A stretch of DNA of 64,000 nt, from the NCBI GenBank assembly GCA_037501455.1, contig CM074858.1, positions 97,436,001 through 97,500,000 on the forward strand. The letters run 5' to 3'. The notes beneath the pieces are model-generated. The model did no database searches. It worked only from the letters and a program-made list of their open reading frames with translations, and was not told the DNA's origin. A program made the position numbers and the translations under genes. Origin of the DNA: Lantana camara (lineage: Eukaryota > Streptophyta > Magnoliopsida > Lamiales > Verbenaceae). Of this stretch, positions 12,151-19,540 are shown one piece after another. Within the stretch, counting starts at the first letter, position 1, and each line of letters starts with the position of its first letter.

Positions 12151-12836
12151 ATTATATTGCAAATTTTCATTTAAATAGGGTTGGGTTTGCAAATCCCCAA
12201 CCCTATTTCCTTCTCTTTCAGCCGACATCTTCCTTTTCAATTCCAGACTTGGGAAATCTGGAGGATTCGCCGCCTCTTGGCTTGGCGACCCCCGCTGCAT
12301 CTTCTCGAACCCCGGCGGCACTGGCCTCGCCGCCGGCGGTCTCCGCTGCTGCAATCCACGCGACAGCGGTATTGTGAAGTCTGGAGGATCCGCCGCCTCA
12401 TGGAGACCTGCCGCCTCCTGGCTTGGCGGCCCTCGCTGCACAAATTTGAGACCACTGTTCTTCTTCTCAACAAACGGCGGTACTAGTTTCGCTGGTGGTG
12501 ATAACTGTTTCGGACCAAGAGCAGGCGGCACTGATCTCGCCGCCTGCGCCGCGAAGGCGAACCCTACTTCACCCTCTTTATTTCCGGTTTCTTGTGCTTC
12601 TGTGGTGGTGTTGGCTATGGCGGCGATGGTGGCGCTTCTGTTGCTACTGCCGTCGTCATGCCGCTGCTGTCTGGTTTCTTGTATTTCTGTGGCGACGGCT
12701 ATGGCGGCGCTACTGGTGCTGCCGCCGTCGCACTGTGAAAGCTCTGCCTCCGATGGTCGCGGGTCTGGGCTTGGTTTGGTCATGCCGGCAGATGATGAGC
12801 CCGGAAACTCGTCGGAAAGCTATTAACGACGAACCT

Positions 12837-12848
12837 GCTCTGATACCA
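12837..12848 (-). other. Primer-binding site of the inner copia
   Basis: TGGTATCAGAGC in element sense is complementary to the 3' end of initiator tRNA-Met. It directly follows the 5' LTR with no spacer. Confidence 0.9.
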
Positions 12849-13043
12849 AGTTAGAACTCAGAAATTAGACTTTTGGGAAAGTTTTCTATATTCCATTGAT
12901 TTCTGTATATCCGATTACAACAGAGGCTACAATAAATAGGATACAAATACCAATAAAAAAGGAAACAAGATATATACAGACGTGATTATCTAAATCCCGC
13001 AAAATCAGGGATTCCTCCTAAATCCTAACCGTAATCTCCAACA
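12849..13043 (-). repeat. 5' LTR of the inner copia element
   Basis: This 195-bp LTR is identical to the one at 8453-8647. On plus it starts agttagaact and ends tctccaaca. Confidence 0.92.
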
Positions 13044-13052
13044 TGTTTTTCT

Positions 13053-13205
13053 TCTTTTGATAGTTTATGCTCATATCAAGGAGCCATGCTTTGGATAGTT
13101 TATGCTCGTATCGAGGAGCCATGGTTTGATTTTGTTGACAGTTTATGCTCGTATCAAGGAGCACTGTTTTTCTTCTTTTGATAGTTTATACTCATATCAA
13201 GGAGT
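13053..13205. repeat. ~40-bp repeat array in the outer element
   Basis: Four copies of 'agtttat.ctc.tatc.aggag' lie near 13061, 13099, 13138 and 13183. A fifth lies on the other side of the inner insertion at 8422-8445. The inner copia therefore landed inside this array, and its tgttt target duplication is part of the array's linker. Confidence 0.75.
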
Positions 13206-13481
13206 TTCCTTTTTTTCCGTGCCGCCTCTCATTCTCTTCCTCAACTGAACTTTCAGATGAGTTTGAATTTTTTTCTTTTTTTCAAATTTTCGCGGCAACG
13301 CTGATTTCGCCGTCATAGTCTGCCACCTTTGTTCTCTTTCCTTCTTCTCGAGAGCTGGATGTGCTAGTCTTGATGCCGGAGCCTCCCGCCCCTCGTTGAA
13401 GTTGCTGCTTCTCCAAGATCTTCGGCTTGGAGAACTTTGCCCCCCCTTTTTTTTTTTTTTCGATTTCTAGCGTAGCCAATT

Positions 13482-13913
13482 TCACATTACCATCCAAAGA
13501 GCAACTGTGATGGAATTTCCTCCATTATCAATATGTATGATGGTATTACACGTGAATAAGCCATCATCATTAGTGTTAATGACTTGTCTCCCACTAACTC
13601 CAAAATTAACTCCACTTATGAAATTGTGAATTTCATCCTGAGATGAATTATTTTGGGACTTCGTGAGAGAGGATTCCACTTCCCCATTCAAAGAGAAAAC
13701 ATGTATCTGTGGGTACTGGATGTCCTTTTGAAATTCTTTGGGACACCAGAAAGGCTGAGTTGAGGCCTCAGAAGGAAATTGTTGTGAACAATTTTCTTCA
13801 TCTAGTGGCGGAGAGCTCACTGGCCCCCTATGTTCCTTCTTCAGATCTGATTTTTCAGATCTTACAGTTGCTTCCGTTGTAATCCCAGATCTGGTTGGCC
13901 GCTGCTCAGCCAT
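13482..13913 (-). CDS. Unrecognised 143-residue ORF of the outer element
   Basis: This minus-strand ORF opens MAEQRPTRSG and lies in the gag position of the outer element. It is hydrophilic, rich in Ser, Gln and Glu in the first half, and has no CCHC knuckle, protease or other motif that I recognise. A second frame (13497-13282, Lys- and Ser-rich) continues beyond its end, so a frameshift in a once longer gag-like protein is possible. A protein function is not claimed. Confidence 0.3.
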   Translation of the reverse strand: MAEQRPTRSGITTEATVRSEKSDLKKEHRGPVSSPPLDEENCSQQFPSEASTQPFWCPKEFQKDIQYPQIHVFSLNGEVESSLTKSQNNSSQDEIHNFISGVNFGVSGRQVINTNDDGLFTCNTIIHIDNGGNSITVALWMVM

Positions 13914-14502
13914 CGATGGCCTACGGTTGATGATGTGCTAGGCGGAAGCTGTCCCAATCAATGTGGGTGAGTCGTTTTCTGTTCACATGGTGACCGGCGG
14001 CACTGATCTCGCCGCCGGTTCTCTCTGCCTCTGTGACGGTGGCTATGGCGGCACTCCTAGTGCTACCGTCACCGGCACGCCACTATGTTTCTCCGTTGCG
14101 CGATGATGACCCCGGCTTCGGTGGTCGCCGATCTGAGCGAGGTTTGGGAGAGTTTTCACGTCCAAGGCTGCTGGCGTGATTTTGTTTTCGTAGGAATGGG
14201 ACAATCTGACTTGCCAAGGTCCCACTGTCGGTATTCTGACTGTGTTCAACCTGATTTCATTTGAGTCAGGCATGGTTGATTTGATTTGAGTATTGTGTTC
14301 AGCAAGTCTGCAATCTGTATTGAGGGCTCTTGTTGGTTGGTGTTTGTTGATTTTTTGTAATGGTGGCTAATTTAGTGGCTAAGGAAACGATGGGCTGTTC
14401 GGATTCCTTGCCGGTGCTGGACTGATTGCTACTGTGTTCGGCCATGGCCGGGAAAGGTATGGGAAAGTGATGAGCAAGGTTCAGATCCACAGATCGTCAC
14501 CC

Positions 14503-14514
14503 GCTCTGATACCA
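14503..14514 (-). other. Primer-binding site of the outer element
   Basis: TGGTATCAGAGC in element sense is directly next to the 5' LTR and complementary to initiator tRNA-Met. Confidence 0.9.
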
Positions 14515-14718
14515 TGTTAGAAATTAAGGACTACATCTTTATTTCTTGTGTTGTGTTCTAAAGCACTGAGAATACAAGTTTAAATAGCAAAATACAACCC
14601 TAACCACTATCCTAAATTAAGCCGTAAATTAAGCCACTAATCCCTACAAGTCAGGGATTCAATAAATCAATTATATAAAGTAAGAAGATCCTCTCCCGAT
14701 TGCTCGTATTTCCCAACA
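14515..14718 (-). repeat. 5' LTR of the outer element
   Basis: This 204-bp LTR differs from the LTR at 8053-8256 by one visible base (c versus t near the ctcc.gattg block). It is followed by the target duplication taata. Confidence 0.92.
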
Positions 14719-14800
14719 TAATATATTCAAGTCACGTGGGCTATTTCCCTTCGAAGGTGTTGGAATTATTCGATGTTCGATGTTTATGTTAATACAGAGA
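14719..14800 (+). repeat. P450 3' flank, second copy, part 2
   Basis: This continues 7940-8052 across the copia insertion. 'tattcaagtcacgtgggctat' and 'cccttcgaaggtgttggaat' match 7745-7830 of the first copy. It runs into the target duplication of the RPS9 retrogene. Confidence 0.85.
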
Positions 14801-14818
14801 TAAATTTGATTTAAAGTT
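14801..14818 (+). repeat. Target-site duplication of the RPS9 retrogene, left
   Basis: The sequence taaatttgatttaaagtt is repeated exactly at 15660-15677 on the other side of the retrogene. The first P450-flank copy has a single related site, so this is a true target duplication. Confidence 0.9.
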
Positions 14819-14858
14819 TTGGAGCCGATCGGAGTGAGGGCATCGGCGGCGGGAAACG

Positions 14859-15452
14859 ATGGTGCACGTCAATTTCTACCGCAACTATGGAAAAACTTTT
14901 AAGAAGCCCCGTCGTCCCTATGAGAAGGAGCGATTGGATGCGGAGCTGAAACTCGTTGGTGAATATGGTCTCAGGTGTAAGAGGGAGTTATGGAGGGTTC
15001 AGTATGCCCTGAGCCGTATTAGGAACAATGCAAGAATGCTTCTGACTCTTGATGAGAAGGACCCTCGTCGTATTTTTGAGGGTGAAGCCCTTGTGAGGAG
15101 GATGAACAGGTATGGTCTACTTGATGAGAGCCAGAGCAAGCTTGATTATGTCTTGGCCCTCACTGTTGAGAACTTCCTTGAGCGCCGTCTCCAAACTCTT
15201 GTGTTCAAGGCTGGTATGGCCAAGTCCATCCACCATGCTAGAGTGCTTATCAGGCAAAGGCATATCAGGGTTGGAAGGCAAGTAGTCAATGTGCCATCAT
15301 TAATGGTCAGGGTGGACTCTCAGAAGCATATTGATTTCTCTCTCACCAGTCCATTTGGTGGTGGCCGTCCCGGTAGAGTAAAGAGAAGGAACCAGAAGAC
15401 AGCTGCCAAGAAAGCGTCAGGTGGTGATGGAGGTGAGGATGATGAAGAGTGA
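14859..15452 (+). CDS. Cytoplasmic 40S ribosomal protein S9 (uS4), processed retrogene with intact ORF
   Basis: The gene encodes a full 197-residue uS4 protein of the small cytosolic ribosomal subunit, which binds 18S rRNA and acts in 40S assembly and decoding fidelity. The start [20 protein letters not shown], the S4 RNA-binding domain (about 108-170, with [26 protein letters not shown]) and the acidic tail [10 protein letters not shown] are all as in the family. No intron, stop or frameshift is present, whereas plant RPS9 genes are generally intron-bearing (from general knowledge). The copy has about 40 bp of 5' leader, a 3' UTR and an A-rich tail, and is flanked by 18-bp direct repeats, so it is a LINE-mobilised mRNA copy. 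The ORF looks uneroded. Whether it is transcribed is unknown; any promoter must come from the P450-flank duplicate or the copia LTR next to it. Confidence 0.95.
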   Translation: MVHVNFYRNYGKTFKKPRRPYEKERLDAELKLVGEYGLRCKRELWRVQYALSRIRNNARMLLTLDEKDPRRIFEGEALVRRMNRYGLLDESQSKLDYVLALTVENFLERRLQTLVFKAGMAKSIHHARVLIRQRHIRVGRQVVNVPSLMVRVDSQKHIDFSLTSPFGGGRPGRVKRRNQKTAAKKASGGDGGEDDEE

Positions 15453-15636
15453 GCTGTAGTAGTTTATTTAGTGGATAATTCTAGGAAAGAATGTTGTGAG
15501 TTTTGTCTCTGCCTCTCCTGTAGGGGTAAAGTCTTTAGAAACCAAAAGTTTTTCTTGTTGAGATATTCAGATTCGGATTACTTTCAGTTTTGGCATGTCT
15601 GTCTAGCTAATACTGTCAATTTCTGTGTTTTATTAT

Positions 15637-15659
15637 TAAAAAAAATAATAATAAAAAAA
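15637..15659 (+). other. Degenerate poly(A) tail of the retrogene
   Basis: An A-rich run of about 23 bases (aaaaaaa, ataata, aaaaaaa) closes the 3' UTR and abuts the right target duplication at 15660-15677. It marks the 3' end of the reverse-transcribed mRNA. Confidence 0.85.
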
Positions 15660-15785
15660 TAAATTTGATTTAAAGTTAGAAATGGGGAGAACTTTTTGGT
15701 AATGCTAGCTATAGTAAGATTTTTCTTTTTTAGTTATATTAGCCTAGTGACTAACCGCATAGTTGAAAGGAAATAATAGGTCTAT
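15660..15785 (+). repeat. Right target duplication and P450 3' flank, second copy, part 3
   Basis: 15660-15677 repeats 14801-14818. From 15678 the sequence ('agaaatggggagaactttttggtaatg', 'taaccgcatag', 'aataat') continues the first copy at about 7838-7915, so the P450 flank duplicate resumes after the retrogene. Confidence 0.8.
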
Positions 15786-15966
15786 ATTTACATTTTTTTT
15801 CTTGAAAAGGTCTATATTTAAAGGGGCAATTAATTTTAAGTAACCCGTAGAGTAGAGAATTTTAGTTTGCACCACAAAATAGTTTGTCTTAGTACTACCT
15901 TCCCAAATACTAAATTCACTGTAATACCCTTCATTTATTTCTCTGTAATTTCAGTTTTTAATTGGA

Positions 15967-16161
15967 GTTCGTACGTAATTTCTCAAACCTTAAGAAGGAA
16001 TCTGTAATTTCATCATATCTCAAGAGCTGCTCGTAATTATCTTTATATTATTATAATCCTAAAATTAAATTACACAAATGGCATATAATGGTAATGAAAT
16101 TTGGTAATGGTGAATAATTCTCTCTTCTATGTACAGAATGCAATTATTCTCTCTTTCTTGG
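15967..16161 (+). repeat. Direct repeat, left copy (~195 bp)
   Basis: This copy runs from 'gtaatttctcaaaccttaag' to 'ttctctctttcttggtgca' and matches 18599-18788 with scattered substitutions and a short length difference at its start. It flanks about 2.4 kb containing a gypsy-like remnant. The sequence around it is AT-rich with no gene. Confidence 0.85.
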
Positions 16162-16164
16162 TGC

Positions 16165-16690
16165 AATTCAGATCCAGGTCTTTCCACCCAGTCAACCTTT
16201 TCTCCGCTGTCTTTCTCTCTGACCCGGTCACCTGAGACCTGAACTCGTGATAATACTTAAGGCACTTTTGCTGCCCTTTCTTCTTCTTCCTATGCGGCTC
16301 CGCCTTGATTTCGGAAGTAGATGCGGCACCGCCTTAGTCACGGGACTCCTCCTCCAGTGACATCTCTTCAATCTCTACAGCCATGTCTTCCACCGCCTCA
16401 GTGTCAACCCCCCTTCTTCTCCCTTCACTCAAAGACGCAGAATCATCCTCCACGGACTGATCGCTCTCAACCATATCACCTAAAGCGGGCCCTGTGACCA
16501 CCTTTACCATCGTTGGGATGTACATCTCCACGTTAGGGTCCTCCCACCTATTTTTCCCGGGGCTTTTTATCCCAATGCACTCTACGGAAACCTCAGGGTC
16601 AGATGGCACATCCCTAGGCTCGTAATTTCTCTGTTGATGGGCCTTGGGTTGGCTTCCGGAGGGTGCGGTGGAGGACTTCTTGGGGGCCAT
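16165..16690 (-). pseudogene. Unrecognised antisense ORF, possibly of a Tat-type gypsy element
   Basis: This is a minus-strand ORF of 118 codons (MAPKKSSTAPSGSQP...) that stops at 16334. The same frame stays open for about 55 more codons past that stop, through a KKKKGQQK basic stretch and CLKYYHEF, to the edge of the direct repeat. The composition is hydrophilic and charged, acidic in the middle and basic at the far end. It lies just upstream of, and opposite in strand to, a plus-strand LTR-like region. That is where Tat-lineage Ty3/gypsy elements are known to carry an extra antisense ORF. No domain was recognised, so this rests on position and is tentative. Confidence 0.35.
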
Positions 16691-16899
16691 GTCTCGAAGT
16701 GGTGATTTGGGGAGAAGAGATGGAGAAAAGAGATCTGGGGGATAAGAGATGGCATACCTTAGAGATCGGCTTGAAATGCTCTCTGGGAGTTAATTTCTTT
16801 TGACAGCTTGAGGTGCTTGAGATTCTTCAGAATTAGGGTTTTCTCTTGCGAATGGTGTGAAAAGTGGAGAAAACCGCCTAAGTCCCCTCTTCATAGCTA

Positions 16900-18050
16900 G
16901 GTTCAATCAAATCTGAATTAATGGCTAACACGTGTCAGATGATTAACTCACATGGGGAAGAACGTGGCCCGTTACCCAACCGCGGCTGCAAGCAACCTAC
17001 TCTCAGGATCCGTGCCAGACACCCCAAAATTCAAAAAGCACAATCATTGCGCTGACAGTGGAAAAACCTAGCGTTTCACGCCCAGTGGATTCCAGAAAGC
17101 ACGCGTGCGTGATACCACCGCCCACCCACCGACCCCCAGGGTCGAAGGGTACTGGCTCGAAAGGACTCTGGCTCGGATAATGTTTGGCTCGATAACACCG
17201 AACGCGACCCGACCCCGGTTTAGATAACTGCGCGGCCAATGTCCCTCTCTTCCCATGCAATCAAGGAGCCTTTTTCAAGGTCTGCCACCCCTCAGAGTGT
17301 GGTGGCCGACCGGGGGGGGGGGGGGGGAGATGATAAGGGGAAAATCGGGAGTTCATGACTGGGCTCCACGTGTCTTACCACGTAGGAAAGAGGTGCCAGG
17401 TCAGCTCCCCAAATCCGACCCAGGTCTGTCGGCTTTTCGAACCAAGACTTGGTCTTCCTTGAAAATCAGCAATAAGTCATGCAATGGAGGGTTTCGACCC
17501 ATGGTCCCCCTTTTGACCGAGAGGCGACCGACCCAGGCGTCCGATCGACCCACGCGCTACTGGACAACCGCATTCAATGCGCGTACCACCTGTAGTTGGC
17601 CGCATTAATTACGGCCGCACCCAGTACTGTGTCAGTCGTACTGGCAGGAGCAGAGAAACAGTAGCCGTAAAAGCATTATTCCGGCCACCTACCGTCTTTC
17701 TCCCACCAGACAAGATCCACACTTTATGGGAGGTGTACTCACTCCTACGGGGATCCTCTCCTCTCTATATAAGCCCGTTTCATCCATTAACAGGGTAAGG
17801 TTTCCTTCACATTCTGAACTCTTACTCCTTTCGCATTCTCGACCCAGAGCTTTTACTAACTTGAGCGTTGGAGTGCCAAAACGGGTCTTAACCCCACCTT
17901 CCCCTGTTCTGGCCTTGGAGTTCACATTTGTTCATCCTTTTCAGCCTAGGAAAGCATCAGAATAACCTCACTTCTACCAATATCTTGGGTGATTGGGAGT
18001 CTTAATCTGTAGTCCAGCGCATAACCAGATTTTGACACCATCAGGTATGT
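16900..18050 (+). mobile_element. LTR-like remnant of a Ty3/gypsy (Tat-type) element
   Basis: This GC-richer block lies in AT-rich surroundings. It carries a TATA box (TATATAA, 17766-17772), a downstream 'acttgagcgttggagtg' signature at about 17850-17880 that is common in the R/U5 part of Tat-type LTRs, and a tail ending 'ttttgacaccatca'. Its exact left edge is not determined and no second LTR or target duplication was found. A 17-G run at about 17313-17329 interrupts it. Confidence 0.5.
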
Positions 18051-18591
18051 TTATGTTTTAGTTTTACTTTTATGTATATTTTTCATAAGTTCACCTAAAT
18101 TTATTTGTTTGAGAATAATAAATTTTTCCTCTCGAATAGAAAATTATAACAAACACACCAACATGAATCAATGCATTAATAATTTCACATAATTATCAAT
18201 CAGAGTTATTTAAACAAATATTTCAAGTATTGGTGACCCCTAATGCATCTACCTTACTTACAAAGAATAACATCTTAGTATAAACATGCATATCCAATTA
18301 AAAAAAAAGGAATATATTAACACTCATAAACTCTAAGAATGAAATTAGTTTATTATAAAAATATTAAAATATCATTAATTAGTATTCTTTGAAAAAAAAA
18401 TATTAGATAGTTACCAAACTCAACTACTTACGTCAAACCCCCCAGAAATTTCAATACTTGCATTATCCCCATTATCTTTGAAGTTTTCTTACATATATCC
18501 CCTTGAGTTTCAACATATGAAGGATAAAATAGTAAAATCAAACATTCTGTTAAAATTTAACTGAGTAAATAACCGGGGGGGGGGGGGGGGG
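18051..18591. other. AT-rich sequence ending in a poly-G run
   Basis: No gene was found. It ends in a run of about 18 G (18575-18592) just before the right copy of the direct repeat. Confidence 0.5.
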
Positions 18592-18598
18592 GTAGTTC

Positions 18599-18788
18599 GT
18601 AATTTCTCAAACCTTAAGGAGGAATCTGTAATTTCATAATATCTCAAGAGCTACTCGTAATTATCTCTATATTATTATAATCCTAAAATTAAATTACACA
18701 AATGGCATATAATGGTAAAGAAATTTGGTAATGGTGAATAATTCTCTCGTCTATGTACAGAATGCGATTATTCTCTCTTTCTTGGTGC
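18599..18788 (+). repeat. Direct repeat, right copy (~190 bp)
   Basis: This is a near copy of 15967-16161. Beyond 18788 the two copies diverge abruptly ('tctaattgtg' versus 'attcagatcc'). Confidence 0.85.
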
Positions 18789-18946
18789 ATCTAATTGTGA
18801 TTAATGAAAAAGAGATTGGCTGTACATCTTTTCAAAAGTCTCTTGATGCTTGGTTTGTTCTAAGGAGATAAGTGAGGATCGTATACTAAGCTAAGGAGTG
18901 TTACAAATGATCCAAGTATCCATTGTTTGTGTGGCATAGGGATGTA

Positions 18947-19465
18947 ATTAAATGAGCCGAGCTGGCTCACGACCTTAGCGAATTGGCTCGAAAAAAGTAT
19001 GCCTTGGAATCGACTTTCATGAGCCAAACTAAACCTCGTCTTGGCTCGTATGATTCACGATCCAAGCTCGAGGCTTGTTATTTTTAGCTCGTGGCTCGCG
19101 AATCTTTTTTTTTGTTTTGAAGTATTATATATATCTATATATATTTTTGTATAATTAATAGGGACAAATACAGACAACCCCCATCTTTTGGGGATTGTGC
19201 GCTTTGCCCCTTATACTTCAAATCGGTGCATATTTCCTCTTAACTTTTTCAAAACGTAATACTTTACCCCTTATTTATTAATTAATTTTTACAACACAAG
19301 TACACACACGTATACTTCAATTTTTACAACACAAGTACACAAATCGGTGCATATTCCCCCTTATTTATTATTCGATTTTTACAACACAAGTATACACACG
19401 AGCTAAAAAAGATTCGCGAGCCATGAGCTATTCTTGTGTTGTAAAAATTAAATAATAAATAAGCG
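18947..19465. mobile_element. hAT-like MITE scrap with nested inverted repeats
   Basis: The left end 'tagggatgtaattaaatgagccgagctggctc' is of the type seen in plant hAT MITEs rich in gagctcg motifs. 19087-19110 (agctcgtggctcgcgaatct) is inverted at 19405-19430. A second inverted pair (cttatttattattcgattttt...acaacacaag and its complement) spans about 19365-19463. Three copies of a 'tttttacaacacaagtacac' block lie between. A clean right terminus was not found. Confidence 0.45.
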
Positions 19466-19540
19466 AAATAAGATAAAAGTAATCGAGGATTCTAAATACT
19501 CTATAAACAACATCTCTGAATATCTTATCTATATTACAAA

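Larger units (their letters stand above)
8629..12783 (-). pseudogene. Inner copia polyprotein, one in-frame stop, no recognisable gag
   Basis: This is the Ty1/copia polyprotein in one frame of about 1,384 codons, interrupted by a single TAG at 11428-11430. The first part (12783-11428) has a Pro/Ser/Ala-rich N-terminus, the aspartic protease motif WILDCGATD (about 279-287) and the GAG-pre-integrase zinc region (HRRLGH...CETC). After the stop comes the integrase core, with its catalytic triad visible at residues D11, D75 and E111 of the frame that starts at 11403. Reverse transcriptase follows with an intact YVDD (599-602), then RNase H (YTDADWAG, CDNKAA, DRTKHIE). All catalytic residues are present, so only the stop disables it. 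A normal copia gag (UBN2 domain plus CCHC knuckle) is missing and replaced by low-complexity repeats, so the copy may depend on gag from elsewhere. Confidence 0.9.
8453..13043 (-). mobile_element. Inner copia LTR retrotransposon, very young
   Basis: This 4591-bp element is nested in the outer one. Its 195-bp LTRs (8453-8647, 12849-13043) are identical by eye. The target duplication is tgttt (8448-8452, 13044-13048). In element sense the LTR starts TGTTGGAG and ends CTAACT, so the ends are TG...CT rather than TG...CA. The target duplication and the directly adjoining primer site both fix this boundary. The single long reading frame is broken by one stop only. Identical LTRs place the insertion very recently. 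Confidence 0.93.
8053..14718 (-). mobile_element. Outer copia-type LTR element, non-autonomous, carrying a nested copia
   Basis: The element is bounded by 204-bp LTRs (TGTTGGG...TAACA in element sense) with one visible mismatch between them and a perfect 5-bp target duplication taata at 8048-8052 and 14719-14723. It lies on the minus strand: a tRNA-Met primer site abuts the right LTR and the polypurine side abuts the left. Its own interior is only 8257-8452 plus 13049-14514 and encodes no integrase or reverse transcriptase. Around the primer site its sequence resembles that of the inner element (a shared 'ggcactgatctcgccgcc' block), so the two probably belong to related families. A single LTR mismatch indicates a recent insertion. 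Confidence 0.9.

Noticed and set aside
12374..12826. 150-codon plus ORF over the copia gag region
   Set aside because: It is a shadow of the minus-strand polyprotein in Ala/Ser-rich sequence.
17313..17329. Poly-G runs here and at 18575-18592 as a possible G-quadruplex signal
   Set aside because: Pure G homopolymers of this length are as likely to be slippage or sequencing artefacts, and nothing around them suggests a function.
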